Shown here in pieces: positions 48,443-61,334 of a stretch of DNA of 64,000 nt. The stretch covers positions 510,138 to 574,137 of the forward strand of contig JH720348.1 in assembly GCA_000231825.2 (NCBI GenBank), given 5' to 3'. The notes beneath the pieces are model-generated. The model ran no database searches and had not been told where the DNA came from. It saw only the letters and a program-made list of their open reading frames with translations. Position 1 is the stretch's first letter; each line of letters begins with the position of its first letter. This DNA is from Tetrahymena elliotti 4EA (Eukaryota; Ciliophora; Oligohymenophorea; Hymenostomatida; Tetrahymenidae). A program made the translations under genes and the position numbers.

Positions 48443-51400
48443 ATGGCTAGAATAACATATTAGTAATATTATAGCAAGTTTTATTCAGACTTTAACATTC
48501 TTTTCTCTTTATTCATAGTGTTTGTAAATTTCAGCAACATTATTTAGCCACAAATTCATATTTTTATTTTTAGCACTTTTAATTGCAATTAAGGGAGGAG
48601 CTAAGCTTATTTCTTTTTGTTTTTCTTATTAAAGGTAGCGATTAGGTGCAGACCGTTAAACTAAAGAGAAATAGAAAGGAGTGAATATGAAGTAGTAAGA
48701 ATTTTAGATGAAAGAGTTGTAGTATTAATAGACCCGTATTACGAATAGAACTAAAATGATGTAATTAATTATTAGCATATTTGATGATTTATATTAAATC
48801 ATGATGAGTTTGCGAATTGTTATTTTCAATATTAAAAAGGTATTGAGAAAGAATAGAAATAAAGAAATGTAATTTGCTTTTGATTATGCCTTTGATGAAA
48901 CTATTTCACAATCCGAAATCTATGAAAAAACATCTAATTTTTTACTTGATGGTGTAATTGAAGGATTTAATGCAACAGTATTTGCATATGGAGCTACTGG
49001 AGCTGGAAAAACATATACGTATTTGATTAGTTAAAAATTTAATTGACTCTTCTGCATTATAACATTGAAATTTTAAAATTACCATTAGAATGGTGGGCAG
49101 TCCAGATAATCCTGGTATAATGTCAAGGACTATGAATTAGCTCTATTATTTGATATAGCAAAATTCAAATCAGAATCACTTTGTCGTAAGAGTTTCATAT
49201 CTTGAAATATACAATGAAAATATTAAGGACTTGCTATCAATAGAAGACAAAAATTTAGACTTAAGAGAAGATCCCTCTTAAGGAGTTGTAGTTGCAGGTA
49301 TTACAGAAATTGAATGTAGTTCAACACAAGAAATTATGGCCTTACTGAAGGTAAAATTCTCAAATTATTTTAATTCTAAACCTAACAAAAACCTAAATGA
49401 TGAATGATTGATTGATTAAATGTTTATTCTTATAGACATGAATAAAGACAATCTTCAATTTAAAAAGATATTTTATTATTATTATTCTTTGGATATAATT
49501 TGATAGAGTGTAAAGATTTTATTTTTTAGGTAGGTAATAGAAATAGAACTAAGGAGGCTACTGAAGCAAATGAGGCTTCTTCAAGATCTCATGCAGTTCT
49601 TTAAGTTTAGGTTGAAATAAAATAAGTAGAATAAGGTCCTCAAGAAGAAGTTAAATATGCAAAGTTGAGTATGGTAGATCTTGCTGGAAGTGAAAGAGCA
49701 GCTAACACAAGTAATAGAGGAATTAGAATGATAGAAGGAGCTAAAATTAATTAATCTCTTCTTTGTTTAGGTAACTGTATATAAGCACTTTCTTAAATAC
49801 AAGAAAAAAAGAACTCTAACTTGTTCGTTCCATACAGAGGAAGTAAGCTCACTAGATTGCTTAAGGTAATTTTTATTGCTAATATTTTAGATATTTCAAC
49901 TTCTTGATAAAATTTAAAATAGGATTCTTTAGGAGGTAATTGTAGAACTGTGATGATCGCTAATGTTTCGCCAAGTGTTTTAACATTTGAAGATACTTAC
50001 AACACTCTCAATTATGCAAATAGAGCCAAAAATATAAAAACTAATGTTGTTAGAAACATTCTCAATGTAGAAAACCATCTTAATAATTATGCACAAATTA
50101 TATAAAATCTTAGATCAGAAAACGAACAGTTAAAAAGACAGCTTTCAGATAAATGTAATAATATCTTATTCAATTTATTCTCAAAAGTTACTCTCTCAAT
50201 CAAATAAAGAAATTTTTTGCTTTTAAGAAGAGAAGTAAGTATATAGGTTTGTAATAGTGGATAGCATTACAAAATTATGGATTTATAGTTAACCACATGT
50301 CTCTAGATTAGTTCAAACAAAAGTTCTTTAAGATAATGAATGAACGATTCAATCCATAAATCAAACAATAAATAAATTTAAAATCCAAAGCGAGTTCATC
50401 AGAAATTATTTTAATGCATATGATATCCACTAATTTTGAGAATAATAAATAGTATTCAAAATTAAAATAAATTATTAAATAATTTTTGTAAAATTTTAGA
50501 AGGAATAAATTTGCCACCTATAAATTAAGGAAGCGATTATGAGTAGATTTAGAATGAATATTTAAATAAATTAGAAAAGATAATATAAAAACACTTTTAG
50601 TAGGAGCTTGATATTTAAAGGTCATAGCAAGATGTTGATGTTTAGATAGATAAAATAAATGGAATGATATTTTAATCACTTTAGGATCCTACAAATGATA
50701 AAGATATAATAAAGGATAGAATTGATTCTTTCAAATAAAACTTAAAAAGTCTAATGTAGTAAAAAGAAGATTATACAAATAAATATATTATTCTTATTGA
50801 TAAGAGGAATGACTTGCTCACAGTAAAATTTGTTTCCAAATATTTTATTTATTTATTTATTTCATTTTTTATTAAAAAAGTAAATTAAATAGGCTAATTT
50901 ATCTTTAAGCAACAATAATTATATTATGAGTGTATATAGGCAAGGTTAAATGCAAACAGTAAATTTATTAAATTTTTTAATTTGTGATGGTAACTCTTAC
51001 TTAAATATTGTTATTATTATTAGGAAAGCTTAGAAATTTAGCATAAAGAAAAGAAATCAGATAATTAGTCTAAGCATAAGGAATAATAAGTGTAATTTTT
51101 ATAGCAGTAAATTAAACTGAGAGATGGAGTGATTAATGATTGGAAGAATATTATTTCTGATGGTAAATTAAAGAATAAAATTACTTATAAAAACTTAAAA
51201 AATGTTGAAGATGTTGCAGATTTTGCAAAACTTAACCATTCCACATTAGCAAATTAATCTATAGTCTAGAGTAATTCTCCAGTGAATACGAGTCTATAGC
51301 ATTCTCCTAAAAGAAGAGTTTAATCATAAATAAGTGTTCATCCTAAGATGTACCCTCAACAATAATAATCTAAAATGGGCTAATATCAGCAACAAAGAAA

Positions 51401-51620
51401 AAATCAAATAAGTATCTAGTAAGGCAGTGAAACAAATTTGCCTGATTCTTATTCTGTGCACTCTAAATCTAGTAAAGGAAATCGTTAAAGTTTAAATAAT
51501 TCACCAGCTAATGTCCAGCCAAGCAACAATTTGCTTAAGGCAAGACAATAACAACAACAATTATATTTATAAAGAAATTAAAAATATATGAAGCCGTAAG
51601 AAAAGAAGTATTTCAACTGA
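48443..51620 (+). CDS. Kinesin motor, kinesin-8 (KIF18/KIF19)-like
   Basis: Exons 48443-48760, 48840-49018, 49089-49350, 49530-49865, 49923-50154, 50500-50822, 50893-50958 and 51024-51620 (770 aa); all junctions keep frame. The motor domain is N-terminal: VAIRCRPL, P-loop GATGAGKT, switch I NEASSRSH, switch [11 protein letters not shown], then [19 protein letters not shown] at the neck. The N.LNV.NH...YAQII pattern fits kinesin-8. The tail has short coiled coils, a 22-residue exon, and a Q/S/P-rich disordered end. Kinesin-8 motors depolymerise microtubule plus ends, and KIF19 acts at ciliary tips. The first ~64 codons before VAIRCRPL are open but hydrophobic and may be spacer, so the true start is uncertain. 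Confidence 0.88.
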
Positions 51621-53152
51621 AAATTAAATTAAAATGAATGAATGATCTCTAATAAAATCTAATTTATATTAAATAATTATACTATAATTAAAATCACTTG
51701 CTCCTTTTAGGTATTTACTATTTATTAATTAAATCTTAAAAATTGCCAAAATATTGAACCTCATATTAAAATATTTACTAAATGTACAATTTTTGTTAAT
51801 TTATATTAATGATTAAGTTTTTCAATAAATCATAACAAAACAAACAATAGTATCAATTACAACTCAATTCTTACTTCTATTTTCGATTAGATAAGATAAA
51901 TTAATGTCAAGATATTCTTTTTAATTACATATTCCAGGATGAAAATAAAAAACGATCTCATAAAACCTAATTGATTTAATATTATTTATAAAATTAGAAT
52001 CCATTAACTAATAGATTCTTCAAAAAAGAGCTGTGTTTCTCCCCTTAAAATTTTAAAAAAATGATATTTAGCTATTTCTTAATGGTACACAATCCTTTTA
52101 TTTTTGTTAATTTGAATAAATGTTTTGATTTGTAAATAAATCAAAGCTAAATTATTGAATCCAGTAGAATTAAGATTTTGATTTTTTTTTATTGAATGAA
52201 ATCAGCAAATAAAAAGATATTTTCTTCTTCAGTCAATTAATTTTTGATATTTTTTTATCATTTTATAAAGTTATTTATCATGAGAAAAATGAAAAACACA
52301 TAAAACTTAAATTAAATATTTTTTTATAATGTTTAAGATTTTTGATAAAAAACTTCATATACATAATGTTGTGTCTCTTTAATTTAAATTTTTAAAATTT
52401 AATTTTGGATTAAAAGTTAACTTATTCATATAATTTTTGCTTAAATGGATAAATGATAGATTCTAAATAAAAATAAGATGATAGCAACAAGTAGAATTAA
52501 ATTCTTATTTTAATTTTGATTTGATGAAATAGGCAAAAAGAAAGAAAATACAATTTTCAGTTCAATAATTTTTGATGTTGCTTTTCTATGCAAATTGATT
52601 AGCTTGAAAATGAAAGTAAAAAATTAGCTAACTTTGGATACGTGTTTTAATCAAAAGAAAGATTATTTGAATAACTTATTCACTTCAATAGAAAAATTTA
52701 ATCAAATTAAAAATTTTGAATATTTTTTTCTAACAAAAAATTTTGATAAATCTTTTTGTTTGTTTTTTATGAAAAATCAAATATTCATTTGTTTATTTGA
52801 TTGATTGATTGATTCTCAAGATTTTGCAAATAAAAAAGATTTGTTTATATTCGTTTAGATGATTAAGTCATTAGTAAATCATTGACGACGACTGACGAGT
52901 AAAATCTATCATTAAGAGAATGATTCTTTCATTGTTTATTAAAGGCAATTTATTAATTTTTTAATAGAGGAAGGAGAATTTATTGTTAATATTTGTTTAT
53001 TTGTTTAATGACTGTATTGTTAGATAGAAGAAAAAAAGAAGAAGAAAAACTTGAGGAGAAGAGAAAGATTTTGTAAATAAAATATAAAGATTTTAATTAT
53101 AAATTAAAAGAAAAGCATAGATATAAAAAACATTCAAGTTTATTAATAAATA
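51621..53152. other. Intergenic, nothing recognised
   Basis: About 1.5 kb of very AT-rich DNA between two plus-strand genes. The 3' end should contain the promoter of the highly codon-biased gene at 53153. Confidence 0.45.
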
Positions 53153-53767
53153 ATGGGACTTGCTTTAAGATTTTTAGGAAGATTACTCTTCGTTATTTTG
53201 TTCGTTGGTGCTGGCATCCAAAAGGTTTAAACCCCTGAGAAGAGCGCTCCTTACTTAAGTGCCTCATACAAAATTTTCCACAGTTGGGTTCAAACTACCC
53301 AAGTTTTCAAGCAATCAAGCGAAGTTGTTTCTCCTTATATTGAATAACATATTCCCTTGATCAAGTAATTTACTAGCCCTGAATTCGTTAACGACAATGC
53401 TGTCTAAATTATTACTTACGTTGGATACACCTAATTAGTTTCTTCTGCCTTGGTTCTCATTGGTTTTTCTTTGGCTGGTTTCGTTCTTTACCTTTTCACT
53501 ATTTCTACTATTGTTATTATCCACAATCCTTTCGCCAACCCATCTAATTTTCATTCTGAATTTTTGAATGCCATCGTCAATCTCGCCATTGCTGGTATTG
53601 CTCTTTTCATCGCTGCTGATATCCGTCCTAGAGTTTATGAAAATGTACATGAAGCTTCTGAAGCTACTGCCAAGAAGGTTCAAAAGGAAAAGGTTGAAAA
53701 TTCTGGCAGCAAGAAGCCTTCTCAAGCTGCTTCCGTTTCCAAGCCTGCTGATAAGAAGAGAAAGTGA
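53153..53767 (+). CDS. DoxX/HR-like lesion-inducer family membrane protein
   Basis: 204 aa, intronless. It begins MGLALRFLGRLLFVILFVGA, the N-terminal hydrophobic pattern of the plant HR-like lesion-inducing/DoxX group, in which FLGR is followed by a first membrane helix and an A/GIQ motif. Two further hydrophobic segments lie around residues 95-125 (LVSSALVLIGFSLAGFVLYL) and 140-160 (NAIVNLAIAGIALFIAADI). The last ~40 residues are Lys-rich (KKVQKEKVE to PADKKRK) and presumably cytosolic. Relatives are small ER or organelle membrane proteins of unclear role. Codons are richer in C/G at third positions (AAG, ATC, GCC, TTC) than in neighbouring genes, a sign of high expression. Confidence 0.72.
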
Positions 53768-55083
53768 GAGCGAACAAAGAAATAAAAAAGCAAGCAAATA
53801 AGCAAATCAATAAAATAAAATGATAGCATAAAATAGAATATGATAAAATAAATTAATGTTAATTATTCTCTGTCATATGCATTTATTTGTATTTTTCTAA
53901 TAACTAATATCGAATCAATCCATTCAAAAATATCTTCTTTTTATTTTCTTTAAACATACGTATGTCTTTTATATTTTTAATAAACAAAGATATCTTCCTC
54001 CCGCACTTACTTACTGATGCATTCATGCAAATATTATCTTTTTTGATAGATATTTTATTTTAAAAACAAACTTGATTTTTATTCAATTTTTTGATCTATT
54101 TATCAATCAATTCATCCCATTTTCAAAACAAATCTTCAATTCCTAAATAGTTTAACTCTTTCTATTTAATATAAACTCTAAAATTAATTAAAATATTTTA
54201 AGTTATTTTGATTAAATTTATTTTAATCTTTCGAAAATTTTTATTTTAATCTTTCTTTTTGCTTTTTTAATAAATAAAAAACCAACAAATTAAATTCACA
54301 CTGAATTCATAAATCTAAAAAATTTTTAACTTAAAATCAATATTACAGCAAATTAATTTAAATTTAAAAAATAAAGTTTTAATTGGTTTTTTAGATAGAT
54401 ATTCTTTTTTCCAATTTTTAAAGTTTAAAAAGAAATAATCTTCTAAGGATTTTATTATGAAAATCAATCCTAATCTTGAATCTATTTTGGCTTCTGAGTG
54501 AGCTAAATATTTTTGGTAAAATTTAAATGGAATAAACAAACTAAATAAAACATGTATTAATTTATAACAGTAGAAGGTAATTCTTAAAAACTTACTTTTT
54601 ATTAAATAAACTTACTAACCAAATTAATTGAAACTTATTATGATGAATTTACACTATTATTTTTTCAAGTAACTAAATTTATTTACATGCTTATAATTTA
54701 AAATGATTAACTTTATACTAGTTAGTTTATTTCGTTAATAAAATTATTGAAGATTTTCAAAAAAGTAGTTTAAATGTTTAGTTTTAGTTCAGAATGAATA
54801 AGAGACTATCTACCTATTTTTTTTTATGACACTTTTTTTTTTAGGTATGTATCAAATAAGGAATAAACAAATATTGATTTTCTGTCTTGTGAAAAAGATT
54901 CTTAGTTAGAAACAATAGATATTTTTAGATTAAACAAAAATAAATACATACAAGCCTGACTGCATAGGATAATTCAATTTTTCAATAAACTAATGAAGCA
55001 TAAAATAAATTATTTTATATTATTTATCATTATTAGTTTAATTAATAATTTTCAAGTTAATTTATAAAAAAAGTATTTATTAA
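53768..55083. other. Intergenic, nothing recognised
   Basis: About 1.3 kb AT-rich. An extended minus-strand frame around 54.1-54.5 kb is considered chance. Confidence 0.4.
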
Positions 55084-56759
55084 TTTGCTTTCACAAAAAA
55101 AGCTGTTGAAAAAATATTAAAACCCATTTAATACTACAATTAAATAAGATTTCAAATTGATATTTTTATTTAGATAACAGGAATAAACTAAAAATATTGG
55201 AAACAAATCAGATAATAAAATAATTTTTGAAGAGCGATTAAATATATTTTATCTTTATAACCTAGTTGCTTTGAACTCTTTCTTTCAAATACAAAATCAA
55301 ATGCTTTTTGATTTGATATCCTGTTCGGATTGAGCAGATCAAGAAGGTATGAAAATCTTCTTTATAAATCTTTATCAGTTTTTTATATTTATTTTATTAG
55401 ATTTTAAATTTTATTTATTGTTATTAATGAGAGCTAAAATATCCTAATATATATATTTTCTTTAAAAAGATTTAAGAATTTTCTTCAATAATCTGCTTTA
55501 GATTTATTTATTTTTTTAATTTAAAACGTTTAACAAAGTAACTAAAAGTTATTCCCTTACAATGATTATTAACATTATACAGTAATATATAATTGTTAAC
55601 TTTTTTTAGAGAAAATATATAAAAGATTAATATATATTTATTAATGATAAAGAGATTCTTGCTATTTAATGATTCAATTTATTTCAATAAATTATTGAGT
55701 GTAAAACCCAAAACCGAATTGTATTGAATAAAGAAGGATTATTATTTAAATAATCAATTTCAATTTTCAATTAATTTTAAAGAGAAAGAGTTATTTAATT
55801 TTCTTTTGGAAAAAAATGTAGAACAGAATATTTCGATGGCAATAAGCTAGCCGTTGATAGCAAATTAATTAAATAAATCAAAACATACTTAATTCTTTTA
55901 TTAAATGTTTTTTAAGTAGATTTACCTATAAAGATTACATAATTGAACAAAAAATACTGGAGACAAAAAATAGCTATTTTTATATCAATCACATTTTTCC
56001 TAAAGTGGTTATATTTTAGCAGTGTTATCTCTAATTAACTTATCATGTATTTATTGAATTCTTTCAAAGTGAAAATGGATTGCTTTTTGAATTAGATAGA
56101 TACCCTCTTTATAGTTATTATGTCATATCTCAATCATCTCAACCAAAATAAGCTTTATTATATTCATTATTTTTTGATCTCATAAACCATTTTTAATTCA
56201 TAGTTTTTAAAAAAAGATATTTTACTCTTTGAAAACCTTTAAATAAGTGTCTACTTTAGTTTTTGGTATTTTGCTTTAGAGTAAATTAATTATTATCAAT
56301 AGATTCCTGTTTCTTTATATCAACTATGAGTATCACAAAGAGTAATCTATTTTAATTGCTCAGATGATATCTATCAATAAGAGTTAAAATTTAAAGGCTA
56401 AAAAACTTATATATGAGATAGTTGATAGCAAATTGTCTCATAATATCTTTACTTTCATATAATTGTTTTTTAAGTTAAGGTTTGAAAAATTGTTTAAGTA
56501 ATCTAAACATTAAAATAATTAATTAATTTTCAATATATTTGCAATCCAATTTTGTTTAAAAAGAATATGGAATAATTATAATTTACAGAATTAGAAGATG
56601 TAATTAATTTATTAAATGCCATCAAATTAATTATTTTTAACTACATTTTTTTATATTACTTACAAGAATCTAGATATAAGTCCTAAGTATACAATTCGAT
56701 CCAATCCTATTGATTAAATTTCTTAGAAATAATATTTATTGGTTGAATACTTAACTTGA
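55084..56759 (+). pseudogene. Duplicated LRR-family-like coding fragments
   Basis: Two related coding-like segments. At 55151-55212 the frame reads FQIDIFIQITGINQKYWKQI, within an open stretch 55084-55230. At 55910-55966 it reads FQVDLPIKITQLNKKYWRQK, within an open stretch of about 182 codons (55784-56329). A different frame then stays open to TGA 56757-56759 with sequence like SKLSHNIFTFIQLFFKLRF, implying an intron or frameshift between. The phrase PIKIT also occurs in the LRR-like gene at 30.8-33.0 kb. This may be a real multi-exon gene or a decayed tandem pair; I could not join exons. Confidence 0.4.
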
Positions 56760-56814
56760 AATATATTTTGCCTTTTTTTGTACTATTAGATATAAATTGA
56801 ATTCTAATATAGAG

Positions 56815-58615
56815 TCATTAACAGAATAGAACGCTTTATGAATTGATTTAGCTTTATCAAAATGCTCTCATCTATAGATTTTATCTCTTGATATTAGGTA
56901 TAAATATTGTTCTTATTAGTTTTTTACTTACTTACTTAAAGCAAATAAAATCTGAAAAAAAACAATATAAACCCTATATTAATTAGCTTTATTTTTTTAA
57001 GCAGATTTTACTTTATTATTATGGAATAAATTTTCATTTATATTTTATATTTGCAGAGGGAAGGAATTAAAATAAAGTTATCATTTTCCTTTATTTTTAA
57101 TTAATTAAATAAAAAAATTTGTTTATTCTTATTTTTAAAGTTTTTGTTTGGAATTAGCCTCTATATTTAATAATTTTTTGATTTATAAGATAAAAAAATT
57201 AATTTTTTTAAAAAGAAAACATTTTTGTTATTTTTTTTGAAATGTTTTAAAAGATTTATTGTAAATAAATAACTCATTTTTCTAAAATAACTTCAATAGT
57301 GGCAATAATTTTAGTGACACAGGAGCATAAAATTTGTTTTAAGAGCTTGAAAAGTGCTCTCTACTAAAAACATTTTCTGTTAACTTCCTGTAAGATAAAT
57401 ATTTCTAGTTTATTTTATCAAAAATCCTCCTCAATTTCAATATTTTTCATAATTAAAACCTTGGTTGATCTTTTTTAAATTTTATTATTAGAAGATTAAT
57501 CTATTAAAAATAAATGCTATTTACTTTTGAATTTGTATTTAATATGAATAAGTTATTTTAATTAATTAATAAATGGAACAACATTCATCCTAGTGGTGCT
57601 TAGAACATTGGTGATTCTTTTAAAAAGTTTCATAATCTTCAAAACGAATCTTAAACTAAGGTATAGATTTAAATGATACATAGAAAATTTTTATATTAAT
57701 AAATTTAATGACATTTTAACTATTTTGCTTTGAATAAAAAATTTAGTTTTCTTATTAACTTTTATATATACTTTTTTTAACTTTAATAATATTATTATTT
57801 AAAAAAAATAATTTTAAAGTGGCAACGAACACATAGGTAAAGAAGGCACATAAAAATTATGTTTTGGTTTAGCAAGGTGTTCAAACATCTTAAATTTATC
57901 ACTTGACTTACGGTCATTTCTTTTGCTTCAATATCTTTAAATTTTTTAGTTTATTTATTTGTTAATGATACATATTTTTATTATTTAAATTAATTTTATC
58001 ACATTAAAATATTTTTTTTAATTGTTAAAATTTTAAGGAGTGTATAAATGAGGGTGCATCAGCCTTAGCCTTAGGTTAAGCCTTAGAAAACTTAAATAAT
58101 CTACAATCTTTATATCTTGACCTTCGGTAAATTTAATTTATTTGCTTAGAAAATATCTAATCTTATTTTTATTTGTTCAGTAAAATATTTAAATAAAAAT
58201 AATTGATTGCTAAAAATGAACTGATTTTCTATTTTATTTAAATTTTAATTTGCTTTTTTTACAAAATATTTTAATCAAATTCATAGCGGAAACAAGGTTG
58301 GTGATTCTGGTATACTAGGATTTGCTTCTGGTTTAGGCAATTGCAAGAATCTCTAAATATTAACTCTGCATTTTTAGTAAAGATATTATTTTTTCTAACT
58401 TCAATAATGAATTTATTGACTTGAAATATCCATATTATTTTTCAGATGAAGTTATTTTATTCTCAAAATCAGTATAATTTTAGTTTTCCATTAACCTAAT
58501 TTTGTTAAATTTTAATAAAAGCCTTAATGATGAAGCTTGTAACTCTGCGAAATCTAAATTGCAAACAAAAATTCTCAAAATGAAAAGTTTAGTTCCTCAA
58601 TATTCAGTTTTATGA
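56815..58615 (+). pseudogene. Third single-LRR-per-exon gene, decayed
   Basis: Exons recognisable at 56815-56897, 57300-57389, 57594-57660, 57820-57912, 58038-58126, 58287-58376 and terminal 58522-58615. Architecture matches the 1.3-10.6 kb genes: the first LRR exon starts in phase 0, the rest use phase 2, and the terminal exon (KLQTKILKMKSLVPQYSVL) has the same basic-hydrophobic tail. Good repeats include GNNFSDTGAQNLFQELEKC and GNKVGDSGILGFASGLGNC. Lesions: TGA at 56839-56841 in the first LRR exon, a 67-nt exon missing the repeat centre, and an 89-nt exon one base short. An initiator exon was not found. Confidence 0.72.
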
Positions 58616-59516
58616 TGATTAAAATAACTTTAGTTTACTGAAAAATAGATCTAAAAATTATCTCTATTTATAAATCCAAAAACAGAATTAAATTTAATCT
58701 AAAAAATGTTGCATGTTTTATGCTTATTCATAGAAATGGAACTTTTATTGTAGAGTTTTTTAAATTAACTGATTAGAAAAACTTAAATTTGTAATCTGCT
58801 TTTACCTCATATGATCATTTTACTCTTTCTATCTTTTAGTCTATTTTGAGGATAAAGGTAGAATCAATATATATTTAAAAAGTGACTAAAATAGAAAATT
58901 ACTAGATTAGTTCTTCTTCTTCTTCTTATTAGCTTAAATACAAAGCAATCAGGTTAAAGTTTTTATTTAACTTTGAATTATTGTCTTTAAAGAATCTTCT
59001 TTTTATGTTTTTAATCACCCATAGAACTAAAAAGAACTATGCATATTAGTAGGTATTAAAATTTATTAAATATGTATTATAAGATATTAGTTCTCCTTTA
59101 GATAAATCACATAAAAAATAGTTCTACTCTAAATATTATTTAAATAATATTGAAGTATTGAAAGATTAACATTTTGGTTATAAAAAATTATTTTAAAATT
59201 CAATAAAAATTATTTATTTTTATCTTTTTTAAATTTATATTTTTGAGATGTTTCGAAAAAATTGTTGTAGACTCAACTATTTTTAGTGTATTAAGACTAA
59301 TTTAAATCAAAGTTAAGAAAGTAAGGTTAAAGTTACAGTCATAGGAAAAATAAAATACAGGGAAAATAGATAAAAATTATTTTAAAATGAAATTTCATTA
59401 AAGTAATTTTCTAAATGTATTTGAATATACAACAAATAAATTTTTAGGTAATTTTTTAGATTAAGTGGATGAGTAAGAGAAGCAGTGTAGAGTACTTATT
59501 TATTAGTTTGTTTGTT
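58616..59516. other. Intergenic with TTC microsatellite
   Basis: About 0.9 kb between the LRR pseudogene and the 3' end of the transporter gene. Six TTC units at 58911-58928; otherwise nothing recognised. Confidence 0.5.
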
Positions 59517-61154
59517 TCAAACTTTTATTTATTCTGTTTGTAAGGGGTCAGTAGATTATTTCTTGTAGTTTAAGTTTTGTAAAGTAGGTATGTTAGGGTC
59601 AGATAATTTTTTTCCATTAAATTAATTTTGGGAGGACATAAAATCTATTCTTCTTTGTCTTCTTCTGAGTAAACTTTTGGTATCCTTGACAAGGAGAGGG
59701 AGAAGGAAGATGAAAGAGGCACAAGCAAGACCAAAGAGGAGATAGAAAATGTGGGAAGTACCAATAAAAGGAATAATTACTTGCATGATAGCAGAAACAA
59801 TAGCTCCGCAACCATCAATTAAACCAGTAACTGTAGCTAAGGCTCTAGTATTCTTTGCAAGACCTTTTTGTTTGGCAAGATCAATCATAATTGCAGATTG
59901 AATAACGTTGTAAGGACCACCAAGGAAGACACCGATAATAAAGAATAAAACAAAATTAGCTCCGAATGCACTTGAATTTAAAAGAATTACTATAAGAATC
60001 ATAATGGTGGCTACGAAAAGAGAAGGAACCATGACTATAGATCTTTTTCCATATTTATCACTCAATTTACCAACAATAAAACCTCCTAAGAAAATACCAG
60101 CATCAAATATACAGGTAATGTAAACATTTAATCCTTTTAAGTTTTTGTCATCAAGGTAAGTTGGAAGCCAAAAGAGGAGACTGTAAATGGTACTTTTTAC
60201 AACAGAGAAAATAATAGCATAGAGAGCAACATTTGGAATAAGCCAAGCATTGAAGAAAGTGACAGGTTTAGCATTTCTTTGTTCTTCAACATCTCTTTTG
60301 ATTTTTTATTCATAATCTTCATTAGCTTCTAGGGTTTAATTTTCAGCTTCAATCATGAATGAAGAGTTTAATCTTCTTCTGTTTATTTTATCTTAATCAG
60401 CATTAATTATTCCTTCTTCATCAATGAATAAACCTAACTTTTCAGGGTAAGGTCTTAAGAATATTAAAAGAATAACACCCATAACACCAAGCATAAAGCC
60501 ACTAACAAGAGGGACATATCCCCAGTATAAATCCATACTGTATGTCATTACACCACCTAAAATGTATCCCATGATATCTCCAGTGTTGGTAGTACCAATC
60601 CAGAATCCCATAATAGCACCTCTTGAATTCTTCGAGAACCAATTACCCATAGCAGAGACAAAACCAGGCATACCAGTACTTTCACAAAGGCCATTTAAAA
60701 CCCATAGAATGATAAAAACAGCTTTTTAGGCTCCGCCTGTTAATGCGTTATTAATTTGAATTGCACCTAGAGTCATTAAGACCATACTTGTTCCAAACAT
60801 ACCAAAACCAGTGAAAAATCTTAAATTTAATCTATCTCCTAGTCTACCCAATGTAGCCAAACCAACACCATAAGATAGTAAGAAAGTCATATCCATATAA
60901 CCCAAAAATTTGGTATCAAGGCCATATTCCTTATCACTTTTAATCTAAGGTTTGATTTGAGACCAGGAAGTTCTAATACAGTGAGCAGCAGCATAACTAC
61001 AGAAAGTAACAGCAAAGGTGAAAATTCTGTATCTTAAAATACGCTTTTCATTTTAAATTTGCTAAGGAGTCTTTGCCAACTTATTCATTTTGTTTTCATC
61101 AGTGATGATTTCTAAAGCTTTTGGTTGCTAATTATTTGATTGAGGTTGAGTCAT
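59517..61154 (-). CDS. SLC37-like sugar-phosphate transporter (MFS)
   Basis: Intronless, 546 codons (545 aa), ATG at 61154. TAA at 59622-59624 is read as Q, so the protein continues 35 codons to TGA 59519-59517; a standard-code reading would clip the tail. About 12 hydrophobic segments are split by a charged central loop near residues 250-300 (QKIKRDVEEQRNAKPV). Family signatures: RTSWSQIKPQI after the first helix, LGRLGDRLNLRFFTGFGMFG, WVLNGLCESTGMPGFVSAMG, GAIMGFWIGTTNTGDIMGYI, and GKLSDKYGKRS in the second half. SLC37/GlpT-type carriers exchange glycerol-3-phosphate or glucose-6-phosphate for phosphate, often in the ER. Cytosolic N-terminus of about 50 residues; no signal peptide. Confidence 0.9.
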
Positions 61155-61334
61155 TTTTATTGAGTATGGCTTACTTACTTAGTTAATTTCTTTTAGTTAT
61201 TTAATTATTATAGCTATTATTGTAGGTATAAGCTTGCATTAAATAAATAAATGAGAGATAAGGTTTTATTGGTGGGCTCTTAGACAAATTAGACAAAGAC
61301 TTAATAAAGAAGAATAAAGACTAACCTACATTAC

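Noticed and set aside
53435..53801. Minus- and alternative plus-strand ORFs over the DoxX-like gene
   Set aside because: Shadows of the codon-biased gene at 53153-53767.
54122..54539. Minus-strand ORF of about 138 codons in the ciliate code
   Set aside because: Composition follows local AT content and no motif is seen; length is within chance for TGA-only stops in this DNA.
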